Below, one piece after another: positions 37,192 to 45,954 of a stretch of 64,000 bases of DNA. Under the pieces are notes generated by a model. That model was given only the letters and a program-made list of their open reading frames with translations. It was not told where the DNA came from and searched no databases. Every line of letters begins with the position of its first letter. The stretch's first letter is position 1. Origin of the DNA: Rhizobium grahamii (lineage in GTDB: Bacteria > Pseudomonadota > Alphaproteobacteria > Rhizobiales > Rhizobiaceae); contig NZ_CP043498.1 in the NCBI RefSeq assembly GCF_009498215.1, positions 2,696,501 to 2,760,500 of the forward strand, read 5' to 3'. The position numbers and the translations under genes were made by a program.

Positions 37192-39060
37192 ATGACGAAG
37201 TCATTTCAATTCGGTCTGTTGACCGCGTCCGTGCTGGCGCTGTCGAGCAGTGCCGCCTTTGCCGATTATCAGCTCAATATTCTTCATATTAACGACTTTC
37301 ACTCCCGCATCGAGTCGATCAACAAGTTCGACTCCACCTGCTCGGCCGAGGAAGAGGGCAAGAAGGAATGCTTCGGCGGTGCAGCCCGGCTGAAGACCGC
37401 GATCGACCAGCGCCGCGAAGCCCTGTCAGGCCAGAACGTGCTGCTGCTCAACGCCGGCGACAATTTCCAGGGCTCGCTGTTCTACACGACCTACAAGGGC
37501 GCAGCTGAAGCCGAAGTGCTGAACGCCATGAAGTTCGACGTCATGACCGTCGGTAACCACGAGTTTGACGACAGCGCGGACGGCCTGGCGACCTTCCTCG
37601 ACAAGGTGCAGTTCCCCGTCATCTCGGCCAACGTTCTCGCTGGAGACGGTTCCAAGCTCGGCGACCGCATCAAGCCATCGCTGGTTCTCGATGTCGGCGG
37701 ACAGAAGATCGGCATCGTCGGCGCTGTCACCAACGACACCGAGGAAATCTCCTCGCCCGGCCCCAAGGTGATGATCGCCGACGACGTCCAGACGATCACG
37801 GCTGCCGTCGAAGATCTGAAGAAGCAGGGCATCAACAAGATCATCGCCCTCACCCATGTCGGCTATCCGCGCGACCTCTCGGCGATCGCCAAGATTCCTG
37901 ATGTCGACGTCGTTGTCGGCGGCCATTCGCATAGCCTGCTGTCGAATACCGACCCAAAAGCCGAAGGCCCCTATCCGACGATGGTCGACAACCCTGGCGG
38001 CTACAAGGTTCCGGTGGTCCAGGCCGCGTCCTACAGCAAGTATCTCGGCGACCTCGTCGTCACCTTCGACGACAATGGCGTCGTCAAGGAAGCCAAGGGC
38101 GACCCGATCCTGATCGACTCCTCCTTCACGCCCGATCCAACACTGACCGCACGCATCACCGAACTCGCCAAGCCGATCGAAGAGCTGCGCAAGAAGGTGA
38201 TCGGCTCGTCCGAAGGGCCGATCCAGGGCGACCGAACCGTATGCCGCGTCGCGGAATGCTCGATGGGCAATCTGGTGACCGACGCCATGCTTGACCGCGG
38301 CAAAAGCCAGGGGATGACGATTGCCATCCAGAACGGCGGCGGCCTGCGTGCCTCCATCGATGGCGGTGACGTCACGCAGGGCGAAGTGATTACCGTCCTG
38401 CCCTTCCAGAACACGCTCGCGACCTTCCAGCTGGCAGGTGCCGATATCCGCAAGGCCCTTGAAAATGGCCTCAGCCAGATCGAACAGGGTGCCGGTCGCT
38501 TCCCGCAGGTTTCCGGTCTCAAATACAGCTACGACAAGAGCAAGCCGGCCGGCAGCCGTCTCGTCTCGGTCGAAACCAAGGACGGCGACGCCTTCGTTCC
38601 GCTTGACGACGCCAAGACCTACGGCGTGGTGACCAACAATTACATGCGCGCCGGTGGCGACGGCTATTCGATCTTCGCTTCCGCCGGCAAGAATGCCTAT
38701 GACTTCGGCCCTGATCTTGCCGACGTGACGGCGGACTATCTGGCCGCGCACTCCCCCTACAAGCCCTATACCGACGGCCGCGTGACCGAGGTCGCCGCAA
38801 ACACCGCGGCTCCCGCTCCGGCGGAACCGGCAGCAACTGCGCCTGCGGCCCCGGCGACAGAACCCGCGGCGGCAGCCCCGGCTGCACTGGCCCCCAATAC
38901 GCCGACGAACCACGTCATCGCATCAGGCGACACACTCTGGGATCTCGCCAAGCAGTTCTACGGCGAAGGCGCGCTCTGGAAGAAGATTTCCGACGCCAAC
39001 GGCAAGCCCGCGCCGCGTCATCTGACTGTCGGCAAGGAGCTGCAGATTCCGTCGAAGTAA
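37192..39060 (+). CDS. Periplasmic 5'-nucleotidase (UshA-like) with C-terminal LysM
   Basis: The 622-residue protein has a signal peptide (cleavage after AFA, residue 24), a metallophosphoesterase domain with the metal-binding motifs HINDFHSR, NAGDNFQG, GNHEFDD and GGHSHSLL, and a 5'-nucleotidase C-terminal domain at about 350-530. An Ala/Pro linker (530-575) leads to a LysM domain (HVIASGDTLWDLAKQFYG). It should hydrolyse extracellular nucleotides, 2',3'-cyclic nucleotides or UDP-sugars, held at the cell wall by LysM. It is longer than ordinary UshA because of the LysM addition. Start at the ATG with AGGAGAACAGG upstream. Confidence 0.92.
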   Translation: MTKSFQFGLLTASVLALSSSAAFADYQLNILHINDFHSRIESINKFDSTCSAEEEGKKECFGGAARLKTAIDQRREALSGQNVLLLNAGDNFQGSLFYTTYKGAAEAEVLNAMKFDVMTVGNHEFDDSADGLATFLDKVQFPVISANVLAGDGSKLGDRIKPSLVLDVGGQKIGIVGAVTNDTEEISSPGPKVMIADDVQTITAAVEDLKKQGINKIIALTHVGYPRDLSAIAKIPDVDVVVGGHSHSLLSNTDPKAEGPYPTMVDNPGGYKVPVVQAASYSKYLGDLVVTFDDNGVVKEAKGDPILIDSSFTPDPTLTARITELAKPIEELRKKVIGSSEGPIQGDRTVCRVAECSMGNLVTDAMLDRGKSQGMTIAIQNGGGLRASIDGGDVTQGEVITVLPFQNTLATFQLAGADIRKALENGLSQIEQGAGRFPQVSGLKYSYDKSKPAGSRLVSVETKDGDAFVPLDDAKTYGVVTNNYMRAGGDGYSIFASAGKNAYDFGPDLADVTADYLAAHSPYKPYTDGRVTEVAANTAAPAPAEPAATAPAAPATEPAAAAPAALAPNTPTNHVIASGDTLWDLAKQFYGEGALWKKISDANGKPAPRHLTVGKELQIPSK

Positions 39061-39082
39061 GAGACGATTTGTCTCGACCCTG

Positions 39083-39118
39083 AAAGCCGGTCCGGGGTTT
39101 CCCGGGCCGGCTTTTGTT
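39083..39118 (+). terminator. Rho-independent terminator of the 5'-nucleotidase gene
   Basis: A 14-base-pair stem (arms 39083-39096 and 39101-39114, one T-G pair) is followed by a T-rich tail. It ends the nucleotidase transcript before hemH. Confidence 0.85.
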
Positions 39119-39185
39119 CCTATAGGGTGAACCATCGAGACTCGGCTGCGTATGAGCCGGGACAGACAAGATACCGGGGGTTTGA

Positions 39186-40223
39186 ATGACGACTGTTGAT
39201 ACTGCGCACCGCCCGGCGGGTCACCCGCCCGTGAAATCCGGCAAGGTGGGCGTCCTGCTCGTCAATCTCGGCACGCCCGACGGTACCGACTACACCTCCA
39301 TGCGCCGCTATCTGAAGGAATTCCTGACCGACAAGCGCGTCATCGAATGGTCGCCCTGGAAGTGGTACCCGATCCTCTTCGGTATCGTGCTAAACACCCG
39401 CCCCGGCAAGGTCGGCAAGGCCTACGAGCTGATCTGGAACAAGGACAAGAACGAAAGCTACCTGCGGACCTACACCCGCAGCCAGGCCGAGCTGATGGCC
39501 GATCGTCTCAAGGACCTGCCCAGCGTCCAGGTGGACTGGGCGATGCGCTACGGCACCCCGTCGATCGCTTCGCGCATCCAGGCGCTGAAGGACGACGGCT
39601 GCGACAGGATCGTGCTCTTCCCGCTCTATCCGCAATACGCCGCCGCAACGACGGCGACCGTCAACGACAAGGCCTTCCAGCATCTGCTCAAGATGCGCTG
39701 GCAGCCGGCGCTGCGCACCGTGCCCGACTATCACGACGAAGAGACCTACATCGAGGCGCTGGCGAACTCCGTCACCAGGCATCTTCAGACGCTGGACTGG
39801 GAACCGGAAAAGATCCTCGCCTCCTTCCACGGCATCCCGATGTCCTACTTCCAGAAGGGCGATCCCTACTATTGCCAGTGCCAGAAGACCGGCCGCCTGC
39901 TGCGCGAACGGCTGGGACTGTCCGAAGACAAGTTCATGGTGACCTTCCAGTCCCGCTTCGGGCCTGAAGAGTGGCTGCAGCCCTACACCGACAAGACCGT
40001 CGAGAAGCTGGCGCAGGACGGCGTCAAGAAGATCGTCGTCCTGAATCCAGGTTTCGTCTCCGACTGTCTGGAAACTCTGGAAGAAATTGCCGAGCAGGCC
40101 GCCCATTCCTTCCACGAGAATGGCGGCGAGAAGTTTGCGCACATCCCCTGCCTCAACGACAGCGAGGACGGCATGCGGGTGCTGGAAAAGGTCGTCCGCC
40201 GCGAACTGCTCGGCTGGGTCTGA
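39186..40223 (+). CDS. hemH: Ferrochelatase
   Basis: The 345-residue enzyme inserts Fe2+ into protoporphyrin IX. The conserved features are VGVLLVNLGTPD, the catalytic His in LASFHGIPMSYFQKGDPYYC, then FQSRFGPEEWLQPYT and the C-terminal PGFVSDCLETLEEI with the conserved Glu. Start at the ATG at 39186. Its stop lies directly beside the convergent queE stop. Confidence 0.96.
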   Translation: MTTVDTAHRPAGHPPVKSGKVGVLLVNLGTPDGTDYTSMRRYLKEFLTDKRVIEWSPWKWYPILFGIVLNTRPGKVGKAYELIWNKDKNESYLRTYTRSQAELMADRLKDLPSVQVDWAMRYGTPSIASRIQALKDDGCDRIVLFPLYPQYAAATTATVNDKAFQHLLKMRWQPALRTVPDYHDEETYIEALANSVTRHLQTLDWEPEKILASFHGIPMSYFQKGDPYYCQCQKTGRLLRERLGLSEDKFMVTFQSRFGPEEWLQPYTDKTVEKLAQDGVKKIVVLNPGFVSDCLETLEEIAEQAAHSFHENGGEKFAHIPCLNDSEDGMRVLEKVVRRELLGWV

Positions 40224-40961
40224 TCAGACGCCGCGCTTGTTGCCCCACAGCAGCACATGCAGCTGGGGCAGCACGCGGGCCTCGAACCACCGGTCCTCGG
40301 TCACCTTGTCGACCAGCCACAGCATCCTGTCCATGACGCCGTCGATATCGACGCGCGCATCGTCGTCATCAGGCGGCGGTGGTGTGTGGTTGCCCGGCTG
40401 CAGATAGACGGAGAGATCAGGATAGCGCGCCGCCGCCTCTCGCGCGTAGGCATAGTCACGATCGTCGAAGATGACGATCTTCAAGGCGACGGCAGGCTCG
40501 TTGCCTGCCAAGCGAAGACAGTCCTCGAAGGCATCCCAATCCGTTGCCATACCGCTCGACGGCGGCTTCGGGCTCAGCACCAGCACATCGAGATCGGCAA
40601 ACCATTCCTTGGCGACGCTCCCCTGCGTTTCCAGCGCGAACTTGTAACCTTGCGCATGACCGTGGGCGATCAGACCGCCGAGCGGCTGAATCGCCGGATT
40701 GCCTCCTGAAAGCGATACCATCAGCGGCTTGCCGCCGGAAAGCCGCGTCACCTCGGCCCATATGCCGTCGACAGTCATCGGCAGCCACTGATCGCGATAC
40801 TCGCTATCGACAGCATGCAGGCTGTCGCACCACGAACAGCGATAATCGCAACCGCCCGTACGAACGAAAACCGTCGGCAGGCCGATCAGCACGCCCTCCC
40901 CCTGGATCGTCGGTCCGAAGATCTCGCTGACGCGGATCTGCGCCTCGCGAGCCGCGCTCAT
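40224..40961 (-). CDS. queE: 7-carboxy-7-deazaguanine synthase (radical SAM)
   Basis: The 245-residue radical SAM enzyme converts carboxytetrahydropterin to 7-carboxy-7-deazaguanine in queuosine synthesis. The [4Fe-4S]-binding CxxxCxxC is CDYRCSWC at about residues 38-45, following [12 protein letters not shown] and the VFVRTGG segment. The start ATG at 40961 overlaps the queD stop (ATGA). Last gene of queC-queD-queE. Confidence 0.95.
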   Translation of the reverse strand: MSAAREAQIRVSEIFGPTIQGEGVLIGLPTVFVRTGGCDYRCSWCDSLHAVDSEYRDQWLPMTVDGIWAEVTRLSGGKPLMVSLSGGNPAIQPLGGLIAHGHAQGYKFALETQGSVAKEWFADLDVLVLSPKPPSSGMATDWDAFEDCLRLAGNEPAVALKIVIFDDRDYAYAREAAARYPDLSVYLQPGNHTPPPPDDDDARVDIDGVMDRMLWLVDKVTEDRWFEARVLPQLHVLLWGNKRGV

Positions 40962-41314
40962 GGCCGGTATTCCGCCCAGGTCTTCGGCGTCTCGCTGACG
41001 CGCACCGCCGAGGTCTCCGGCAGTCGCTCCTTGCACCAGTCGTAGAAGTGCTTCGCGAGATATTCAGAGGTTACGCGATCATGATTGAACACCTCGTTAA
41101 GGTGCCGATGGTCGAACCGCTCGTCGATGTAGCGCTTCAGCGGTGAAAGCTCATGATAGTCGCGCACGAAGCCGTTCTCATCGAGCTCGGCTGCCGCAAG
41201 CTCGACCACGACGATGTAGTTGTGCCCATGCAGCCGCGCGCACTGGTGATCGGCCGGCAGATGCGTCAGCTGGTGAGATGCGGAGAAGTGGAATTCCTTG
41301 GTGATGCGAAACAT
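40958..41314 (-). CDS. queD: 6-carboxy-5,6,7,8-tetrahydropterin synthase
   Basis: The 118-residue enzyme turns dihydroneopterin triphosphate into carboxytetrahydropterin. It has the zinc-binding histidines in FHFSASHQL and LHGHNY, the catalytic Cys in [10 protein letters not shown], and [12 protein letters not shown] near the end. The start ATG at 41314 shares a base with the queC stop (TGATG), and its stop overlaps queE. Confidence 0.95.
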   Translation of the reverse strand: MFRITKEFHFSASHQLTHLPADHQCARLHGHNYIVVVELAAAELDENGFVRDYHELSPLKRYIDERFDHRHLNEVFNHDRVTSEYLAKHFYDWCKERLPETSAVRVSETPKTWAEYRP

Positions 41315-42024
41315 CACTTCACCTCCCTGGCCGAATAGCCTGATGTCGCGGCTTCCCAGAAATCCGGATCTTCATATGCCGTCAGATCGGCAACGCCGGC
41401 GAGGTGGAAAGCCTCGCGCCGCTCGACACAGGTGCCACAGCGTCCGCAATGGCGCGTGCCGCCCTTGTAGCAGGACCATGTCTCGGCAAATGGCGTCCCG
41501 TACTTCGCGCCGTCGGTGACGATATCAGCCTTGGAGACGTTGACGTAGGGAGCCAGCAGCGAAACGCTGGCATAGCCATCGAGCGCCTGGTTCTGCATCT
41601 CCTGGAAGGCATCGATGAAGCCCGGACGGCAATCGGGATAGATGAAATGGTCGCCGCCATGCACGGCCACGGCAACCGCATCCGCCTTTTGCGCGGCTGC
41701 CAGCCCGAAGGCGATGGCCAGCATGATGGCGTTGCGGTTCGGCACCACGGTCGCCTTCATCGTCTCCTCGGCATAGTGGCCATCAGGCACATCGACATCG
41801 TCGGTCAACGCCGATCCTGTCAGATGCCGTCCAATGGTGCGGATGTCGATGATCTGATGCGGCACGCCGAGCCGCTTGGCGCAAACAGTGGCGAAGTCCA
41901 GTTCCTTGCGGTGTCTCTGTCCGTAATCGAAGGAAAGCAGGCCGATAAGTTGATGTTCCGCTGCAACCCTGTGGGCGAGCGAAATGGAGTCCAATCCGCC
42001 GGAGCAGATGACGATCGTCTTCAT
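41314..42024 (-). CDS. queC: 7-cyano-7-deazaguanine synthase
   Basis: The 236-residue ATP-dependent enzyme converts the carboxy-deazaguanine to preQ0. The N-type ATP pyrophosphatase motif is CSGGLDSIS at residues 8-16, and the zinc-binding cysteines lie at the C-terminus (SCYKGGTRHCGRCGTCVERRE). First gene of the queCDE operon; a preQ1-type leader lies immediately upstream. Confidence 0.96.
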   Translation of the reverse strand: MKTIVICSGGLDSISLAHRVAAEHQLIGLLSFDYGQRHRKELDFATVCAKRLGVPHQIIDIRTIGRHLTGSALTDDVDVPDGHYAEETMKATVVPNRNAIMLAIAFGLAAAQKADAVAVAVHGGDHFIYPDCRPGFIDAFQEMQNQALDGYASVSLLAPYVNVSKADIVTDGAKYGTPFAETWSCYKGGTRHCGRCGTCVERREAFHLAGVADLTAYEDPDFWEAATSGYSAREVK

Positions 42025-42029
42025 GATGA

Positions 42030-42066
42030 GGATCCCTTGTTTTGACCGGGTGGGCTGCGACCGGTA
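42030..42066 (-). promoter_or_regulatory. preQ1-I type riboswitch of the queCDE operon
   Basis: On the minus strand the leader has a short stem accgg/ccggt enclosing TCGCAGCCCAC, then CAAAACAAGGG. This matches the preQ1-I (type 2) pattern of GGTCGCAG, an ACC element and an A-rich segment ending in AAGG, in which the tail pairs back into the loop as a pseudoknot. AAGGG is also the likely ribosome-binding site of queC, 9 bases from its ATG, so ligand binding would shut translation. The family resemblance is by eye; coupling to queuosine genes is the expected biology. Confidence 0.7.
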
Positions 42067-42226
42067 TTTCCTGCGGGTCTTCTAGGCCAAACTGGCCCCG
42101 TTGTGAATAGCCGTCGGACTCCCCATATCGAATCCATGACCTGACGGCCCGGCCGGCCGAAGCCACTGGCGTTTGAATTCGGCTCGTTTATGGTTGCGTC
42201 CATCGATTCTATCGCGGGGGAGTTTC

Positions 42227-43234
42227 ATGGTTCTGGGCGGCTTTGATATCGTCGTTATCGCTCTGGTCATCTTCGTCATCCTGGTGCTGTTTGCCGGGAT
42301 CAAGACGGTGCCGCAGGGCTATCGCTACACGATCGAGCGCTTCGGCCGCTACACCCGCACGCTGGAGCCCGGCCTCAACCTGATCACCCCCTTCATCGAG
42401 CGCGTCGGCGGCAAAATGAACGTCATGGAACAGGTTCTGAACGTGCCGACCCAGGAAGTCATTACCAAGGACAATGCCTCGGTTTCCGCCGACGCCGTCG
42501 CCTTCTACCAGATCCTCAATGCCGCCGAGGCCGCCTATCAGGTGTCAAACCTCGAGAACGCCATCCTCAACCTGACCATGACCAACATCCGCTCGGTCAT
42601 GGGCTCCATGGATCTCGACGAACTGCTGTCGAACCGCGACGCGATCAACGATCGCCTGCTGCGTGTCGTCGACGATGCGGTTCGTCCCTGGGGCATCAAG
42701 GTCACGCGCGTCGAGATCAAGGACATCCAGCCGCCGCGCGACCTCGTCGATGCGATGGCGCGTCAGATGAAGGCCGAGCGCGAAAAGCGCGCCCAGGTTC
42801 TGGAAGCCGAAGGTTCGAGAAACGCGCAGATCCTCAGGGCCGAAGGCGCCAAGCAGTCAGCCATCCTGCAGGCCGAAGGCCAGCGCGAAGCAGCCTTCAG
42901 AAACGCCGAAGCCCGAGAGCGCCTGGCCGAAGCCGAGGCGAAAGCCACCAAGATGGTCTCCGAAGCGATCGCCGCGGGCGATGTTCAGGCGATCAACTAC
43001 TTCGTCGCGCAGAAGTACACCGAGGCGCTGACCTCGATCGGCTCTGCCAGCAACTCCAAGGTCGTACTCATGCCGATCGAGGCCTCCTCGATCCTGGGAT
43101 CGCTGAGCGGTATCGGCGCCATTGCCAAGGAAGTCTTCGGCGACGGCACCAACACGCCGCCGCGGCCGGTCCGCCAGACGCCGCCCCGTTCGACGCCGAC
43201 GATCAATCCTTTCAACCCCGACGGAGACCGTTAA
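42227..43234 (+). CDS. SPFH/Band 7 membrane protein (QmcA-like stomatin)
   Basis: The 335-residue protein begins with a membrane anchor (residues 5-24), followed by an SPFH domain ([25 protein letters not shown], split as [16 protein letters not shown] and TRTLEPGLN) and a long coiled coil rich in AEGxxQ repeats, about residues 180-265. It forms oligomeric membrane microdomain assemblies. The ATG at 42227 has GGGGGAG upstream. It is followed by nfeD with a 3-base gap, the standard pair in bacteria. Confidence 0.92.
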   Translation: MVLGGFDIVVIALVIFVILVLFAGIKTVPQGYRYTIERFGRYTRTLEPGLNLITPFIERVGGKMNVMEQVLNVPTQEVITKDNASVSADAVAFYQILNAAEAAYQVSNLENAILNLTMTNIRSVMGSMDLDELLSNRDAINDRLLRVVDDAVRPWGIKVTRVEIKDIQPPRDLVDAMARQMKAEREKRAQVLEAEGSRNAQILRAEGAKQSAILQAEGQREAAFRNAEARERLAEAEAKATKMVSEAIAAGDVQAINYFVAQKYTEALTSIGSASNSKVVLMPIEASSILGSLSGIGAIAKEVFGDGTNTPPRPVRQTPPRSTPTINPFNPDGDR

Positions 43235-43237
43235 GCC

Positions 43238-43693
43238 ATGATCGCCCGGATCGCAGCCGAGCTTGGACCCTGGAGCTGGTGGGTCATCGGCATGGTGCTG
43301 CTGGCGGCGGAGCTTGCAGCGCCCGGTTTCTTTTTAGTGTGGATCGGGATTGCGGCAATCGTCGTCGGTGCCGTTTCGCTGCTCTTCTGGGACAGTGCGT
43401 TCTGGGTCTGGCAGCTGCAGGCAATTCTCTTTGCCGTCCTTGCCGTCGCCGCCACCTTCGTCGGACGCAAGCTGACGAGAGAGCATGGAACGAGCGACGA
43501 GCCTTTCCTCAATCAGCGCGGCGCGAGCCTTGTCGGACGCACCGCGACGCTTGCGGAACCCATCCTCGAGGGACGCGGCCGCATCCGGCTCGACGATACC
43601 CAATGGCAGGTCATGGGCCCCGACCTTCCGGTCGGCGCGCGCGTCAAGGTCGTTTCCAGCAACGGTCGCGATCTGACCGTCGAAGAAGCCTGA
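43238..43693 (+). CDS. NfeD family membrane protein
   Basis: The 151-residue protein has three hydrophobic helices in the first 80 residues and a C-terminal OB-fold domain at about 95-150 (GASLVGRTATLAEPILEGRG, WQVMGPDLPVGARVKV). NfeD proteins partner with SPFH proteins to form membrane microdomains; the SPFH gene is directly upstream. The stop codon is directly adjacent to that of the convergent kdsD. Confidence 0.92.
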   Translation: MIARIAAELGPWSWWVIGMVLLAAELAAPGFFLVWIGIAAIVVGAVSLLFWDSAFWVWQLQAILFAVLAVAATFVGRKLTREHGTSDEPFLNQRGASLVGRTATLAEPILEGRGRIRLDDTQWQVMGPDLPVGARVKVVSSNGRDLTVEEA

Positions 43694-44695
43694 TCAGGCG
43701 ACGCCGATCCTGAGAAGATCGTGGAAGTGCACCAGGCCAACCGGCTTGTTGTCTTCGTCGACGACGATCAATGCGCCGATGTTGTTCTGATTGAGCATGG
43801 CAAGCGCCGCGGTCGCCAGAACCGTCGGCTTCACGGTTTTCGGCGTGCGGGTCATGATATCGTCGACGACGAGCTCGGCCAGATTGCGAGCAAGATTGCG
43901 CGCAAGGTCGCCCTCGGTGATGATCCCGCAGAGCCGCCCGTCATCATCGAGAATTCCCACACATCCGAAATGCTTGCGTGACAGGGTGGAAATGGCTTCC
44001 GGGAGTGGCGTTCCCTTTGCCACCAGCGGCACACGATCGCCGATATGCATGATATCGGCAACATGGCTGAGGCTCGCGCCGAGTTTTCCGCCGGGGTGGA
44101 AAACGTGGAAATCACGGGCGCTGAACCCCCGCGTTTCCAGGAGTGCGATCGCCAGCGCGTCGCCCATCGCCAGCTGCATCAGCGTCGAGGTCGTCGGCGC
44201 CAGTCCGTGAGGACATGCTTCCTCTTCGTTCGGCAGCAGCAGCACGATATCCGAAGCCTTCGCCAGCGACGATTGCTCGGAGCACGTCAGGGAAACCAGC
44301 GGTATCGAGAAGCGGCGCGTATAGGCAATGATGTTGCGCAGCTCGGCACTTTCGCCGCCCTTCGAGAGCGCAATCACCACATCGGTCGTCCCGATCATGC
44401 CGAGATCGCCGTGGTTGGCTTCGGCCGCGTGAACGAAGAAGGCCGGCGTGCCGGTCGAGGCAAGCGTGGCGGCGACCTTCACGCCGATATGCCCGCTCTT
44501 GCCGACGCCCGTGACGATTACCCTGCCGGCAATGTTGCTGATCGTCTCAACCGCCCGGATGAAGGGTTCGGCCAGTCCGTTGTCGAACGCGCGCTCGAGG
44601 GCTTCAAGTGCACGCCGTTCGGTGGCGACGGTACGCTTCGCAGATTGAAGGATACCGTCTTCGGTGAGATTTGCCGCTGCCTTTGTCATGGCCAT
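43694..44695 (-). CDS. kdsD: Arabinose-5-phosphate isomerase (KpsF/GutQ family)
   Basis: The 333-residue enzyme has a sugar isomerase (SIS) domain at residues 30-180 (VTGVGKSGHIGVKVAATLAST, quoted in part: VTGVGKSGHIGVK; LSKGGESAELRN) and two CBS domains at 205-330. It interconverts ribulose-5-phosphate and arabinose-5-phosphate, precursor of the Kdo sugar of LPS. Start at 44695 (MAMTKAAAN); an ATG two codons later is also possible. Confidence 0.93.
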   Translation of the reverse strand: MAMTKAAANLTEDGILQSAKRTVATERRALEALERAFDNGLAEPFIRAVETISNIAGRVIVTGVGKSGHIGVKVAATLASTGTPAFFVHAAEANHGDLGMIGTTDVVIALSKGGESAELRNIIAYTRRFSIPLVSLTCSEQSSLAKASDIVLLLPNEEEACPHGLAPTTSTLMQLAMGDALAIALLETRGFSARDFHVFHPGGKLGASLSHVADIMHIGDRVPLVAKGTPLPEAISTLSRKHFGCVGILDDDGRLCGIITEGDLARNLARNLAELVVDDIMTRTPKTVKPTVLATAALAMLNQNNIGALIVVDEDNKPVGLVHFHDLLRIGVA

Positions 44696-45059
44696 GCGTT
44701 AGCGGTTTTCCTCCGCCGTGTCCATTGGCTGACGATTGGCCGAAGGCCGTGACCAACCGCGGCGCTTCGGTCCAGCGGGGCTTTTGGCCACCAACAGCCA
44801 CCGGCAACTCAGGGCAATATCAAATTCACTGACTCTCGTTTTTGTTGCGAAGAAGTGGCAATCGCCATTACTGTCGAGACAGGGTGTACAAACGTTTATT
44901 GCCGAGGAATATGCCCAGCAGGACCAACACGAAAGCGCCGGCGTCAACTCCTCTCGCACTCTTCCGCCTCATGTGCCGCCCTACAGATGAAACCACTGGG
45001 CCCGACGATGCGCTGTGAACGCAGGCGAGATCGGGTAGCCACCGATAGTTGAGATTAAG
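44696..45059. other. Intergenic region between kdsD and an orphan membrane gene
   Basis: These 364 bases are more AT-rich than the flanks, hold no convincing gene on either strand, and show no clear terminator or repeat. The region together with the next gene has a different composition from the surrounding core genes. Confidence 0.4.
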
Positions 45060-45752
45060 ATGAAAGACCCTGTTCGTATCGGAGCCCTCCTCGCATCTGC
45101 GGTGCTTTTTGCATTGTTCGTATATCTCATTTTCACCGGCGCCGACAAAGGCCAGTACATCACGGTTGCAGTTATGTTAGTTTTTGCGGTTGTCGCGACG
45201 CGGCTAGACGACATAACAAACGTCAGGTTCGGAGCGACCGGCGTCCAGGCGGCTCTGGAAAAGAAACTGCAGGAAGCCCAGGCGACAGTCACGCAGTTGC
45301 AGCGCATTGCTGAGCTATTCGGGCGGACAAGCGTGCTTTTGATTTCTATGAGCAATCGGTGGGGTGGGCTTAGCGTTAAGGAAAAGCGCGATGCCATTGA
45401 CCAGATCGTGGAGGAGTTGCGGGCGATCAAGGTTGACGATGCTCGCATCAAGAAGCTGCTCGCTCCCCAGCGAGACTATGACCGCCTTGACTATTTCGTC
45501 TGGGTAACACAGGCGCGCCCTATCACTCCTACCGAAAGACAGCTGGAAGGATTGACAAATTTCAATCAAATACTTGAGAAGATCACTGTCTACGCAGTTC
45601 CGACAATTGCAGAGATTGAAGCCCATATGCGCAAGTATGATATCCTCGGTGGCGAGGCGGGCGAGAGGCTGAAAGACTGGAAGCAGTACGAACGCGAAGG
45701 AACTCATCGTCGCATCGATCAATGGGATCGCCAGCATGATCGGCAGAAATAA
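45060..45752 (+). CDS. Membrane-anchored coiled-coil protein of unknown function
   Basis: The 230-residue protein has two adjacent transmembrane helices (about residues 8-27 and 32-47) followed by a cytoplasmic part with a coiled coil (VQAALEKKLQEAQATVTQLQ, 62-82) and a soluble helical domain. The last 30 residues are strongly charged. I do not recognise a family. Codon usage is more AT-rich than its neighbours, suggesting recent acquisition, and the gene stands alone between kdsD and an outer-membrane barrel. ATG at 45060; only a weak ribosome site is seen. Confidence 0.7.
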   Translation: MKDPVRIGALLASAVLFALFVYLIFTGADKGQYITVAVMLVFAVVATRLDDITNVRFGATGVQAALEKKLQEAQATVTQLQRIAELFGRTSVLLISMSNRWGGLSVKEKRDAIDQIVEELRAIKVDDARIKKLLAPQRDYDRLDYFVWVTQARPITPTERQLEGLTNFNQILEKITVYAVPTIAEIEAHMRKYDILGGEAGERLKDWKQYEREGTHRRIDQWDRQHDRQK

Positions 45753-45954
45753 GCTTTCACAACCACCTCAAACTGCCGAGCAAGAATAGAATTTTTTAGA
45801 CACGCCGTAGAGTATCAATTCGCGCGTCGCGCGCAGCCAATGAAGCGGTCAGGCAATGAACGTGCGTTCCTTGGCGATCGGCCGAAGGCAACGAATGATT
45901 AACCACGAGGCTTTACGTTCGGGTAATAATTCGAAGCATGCCGAGCGCACATTC

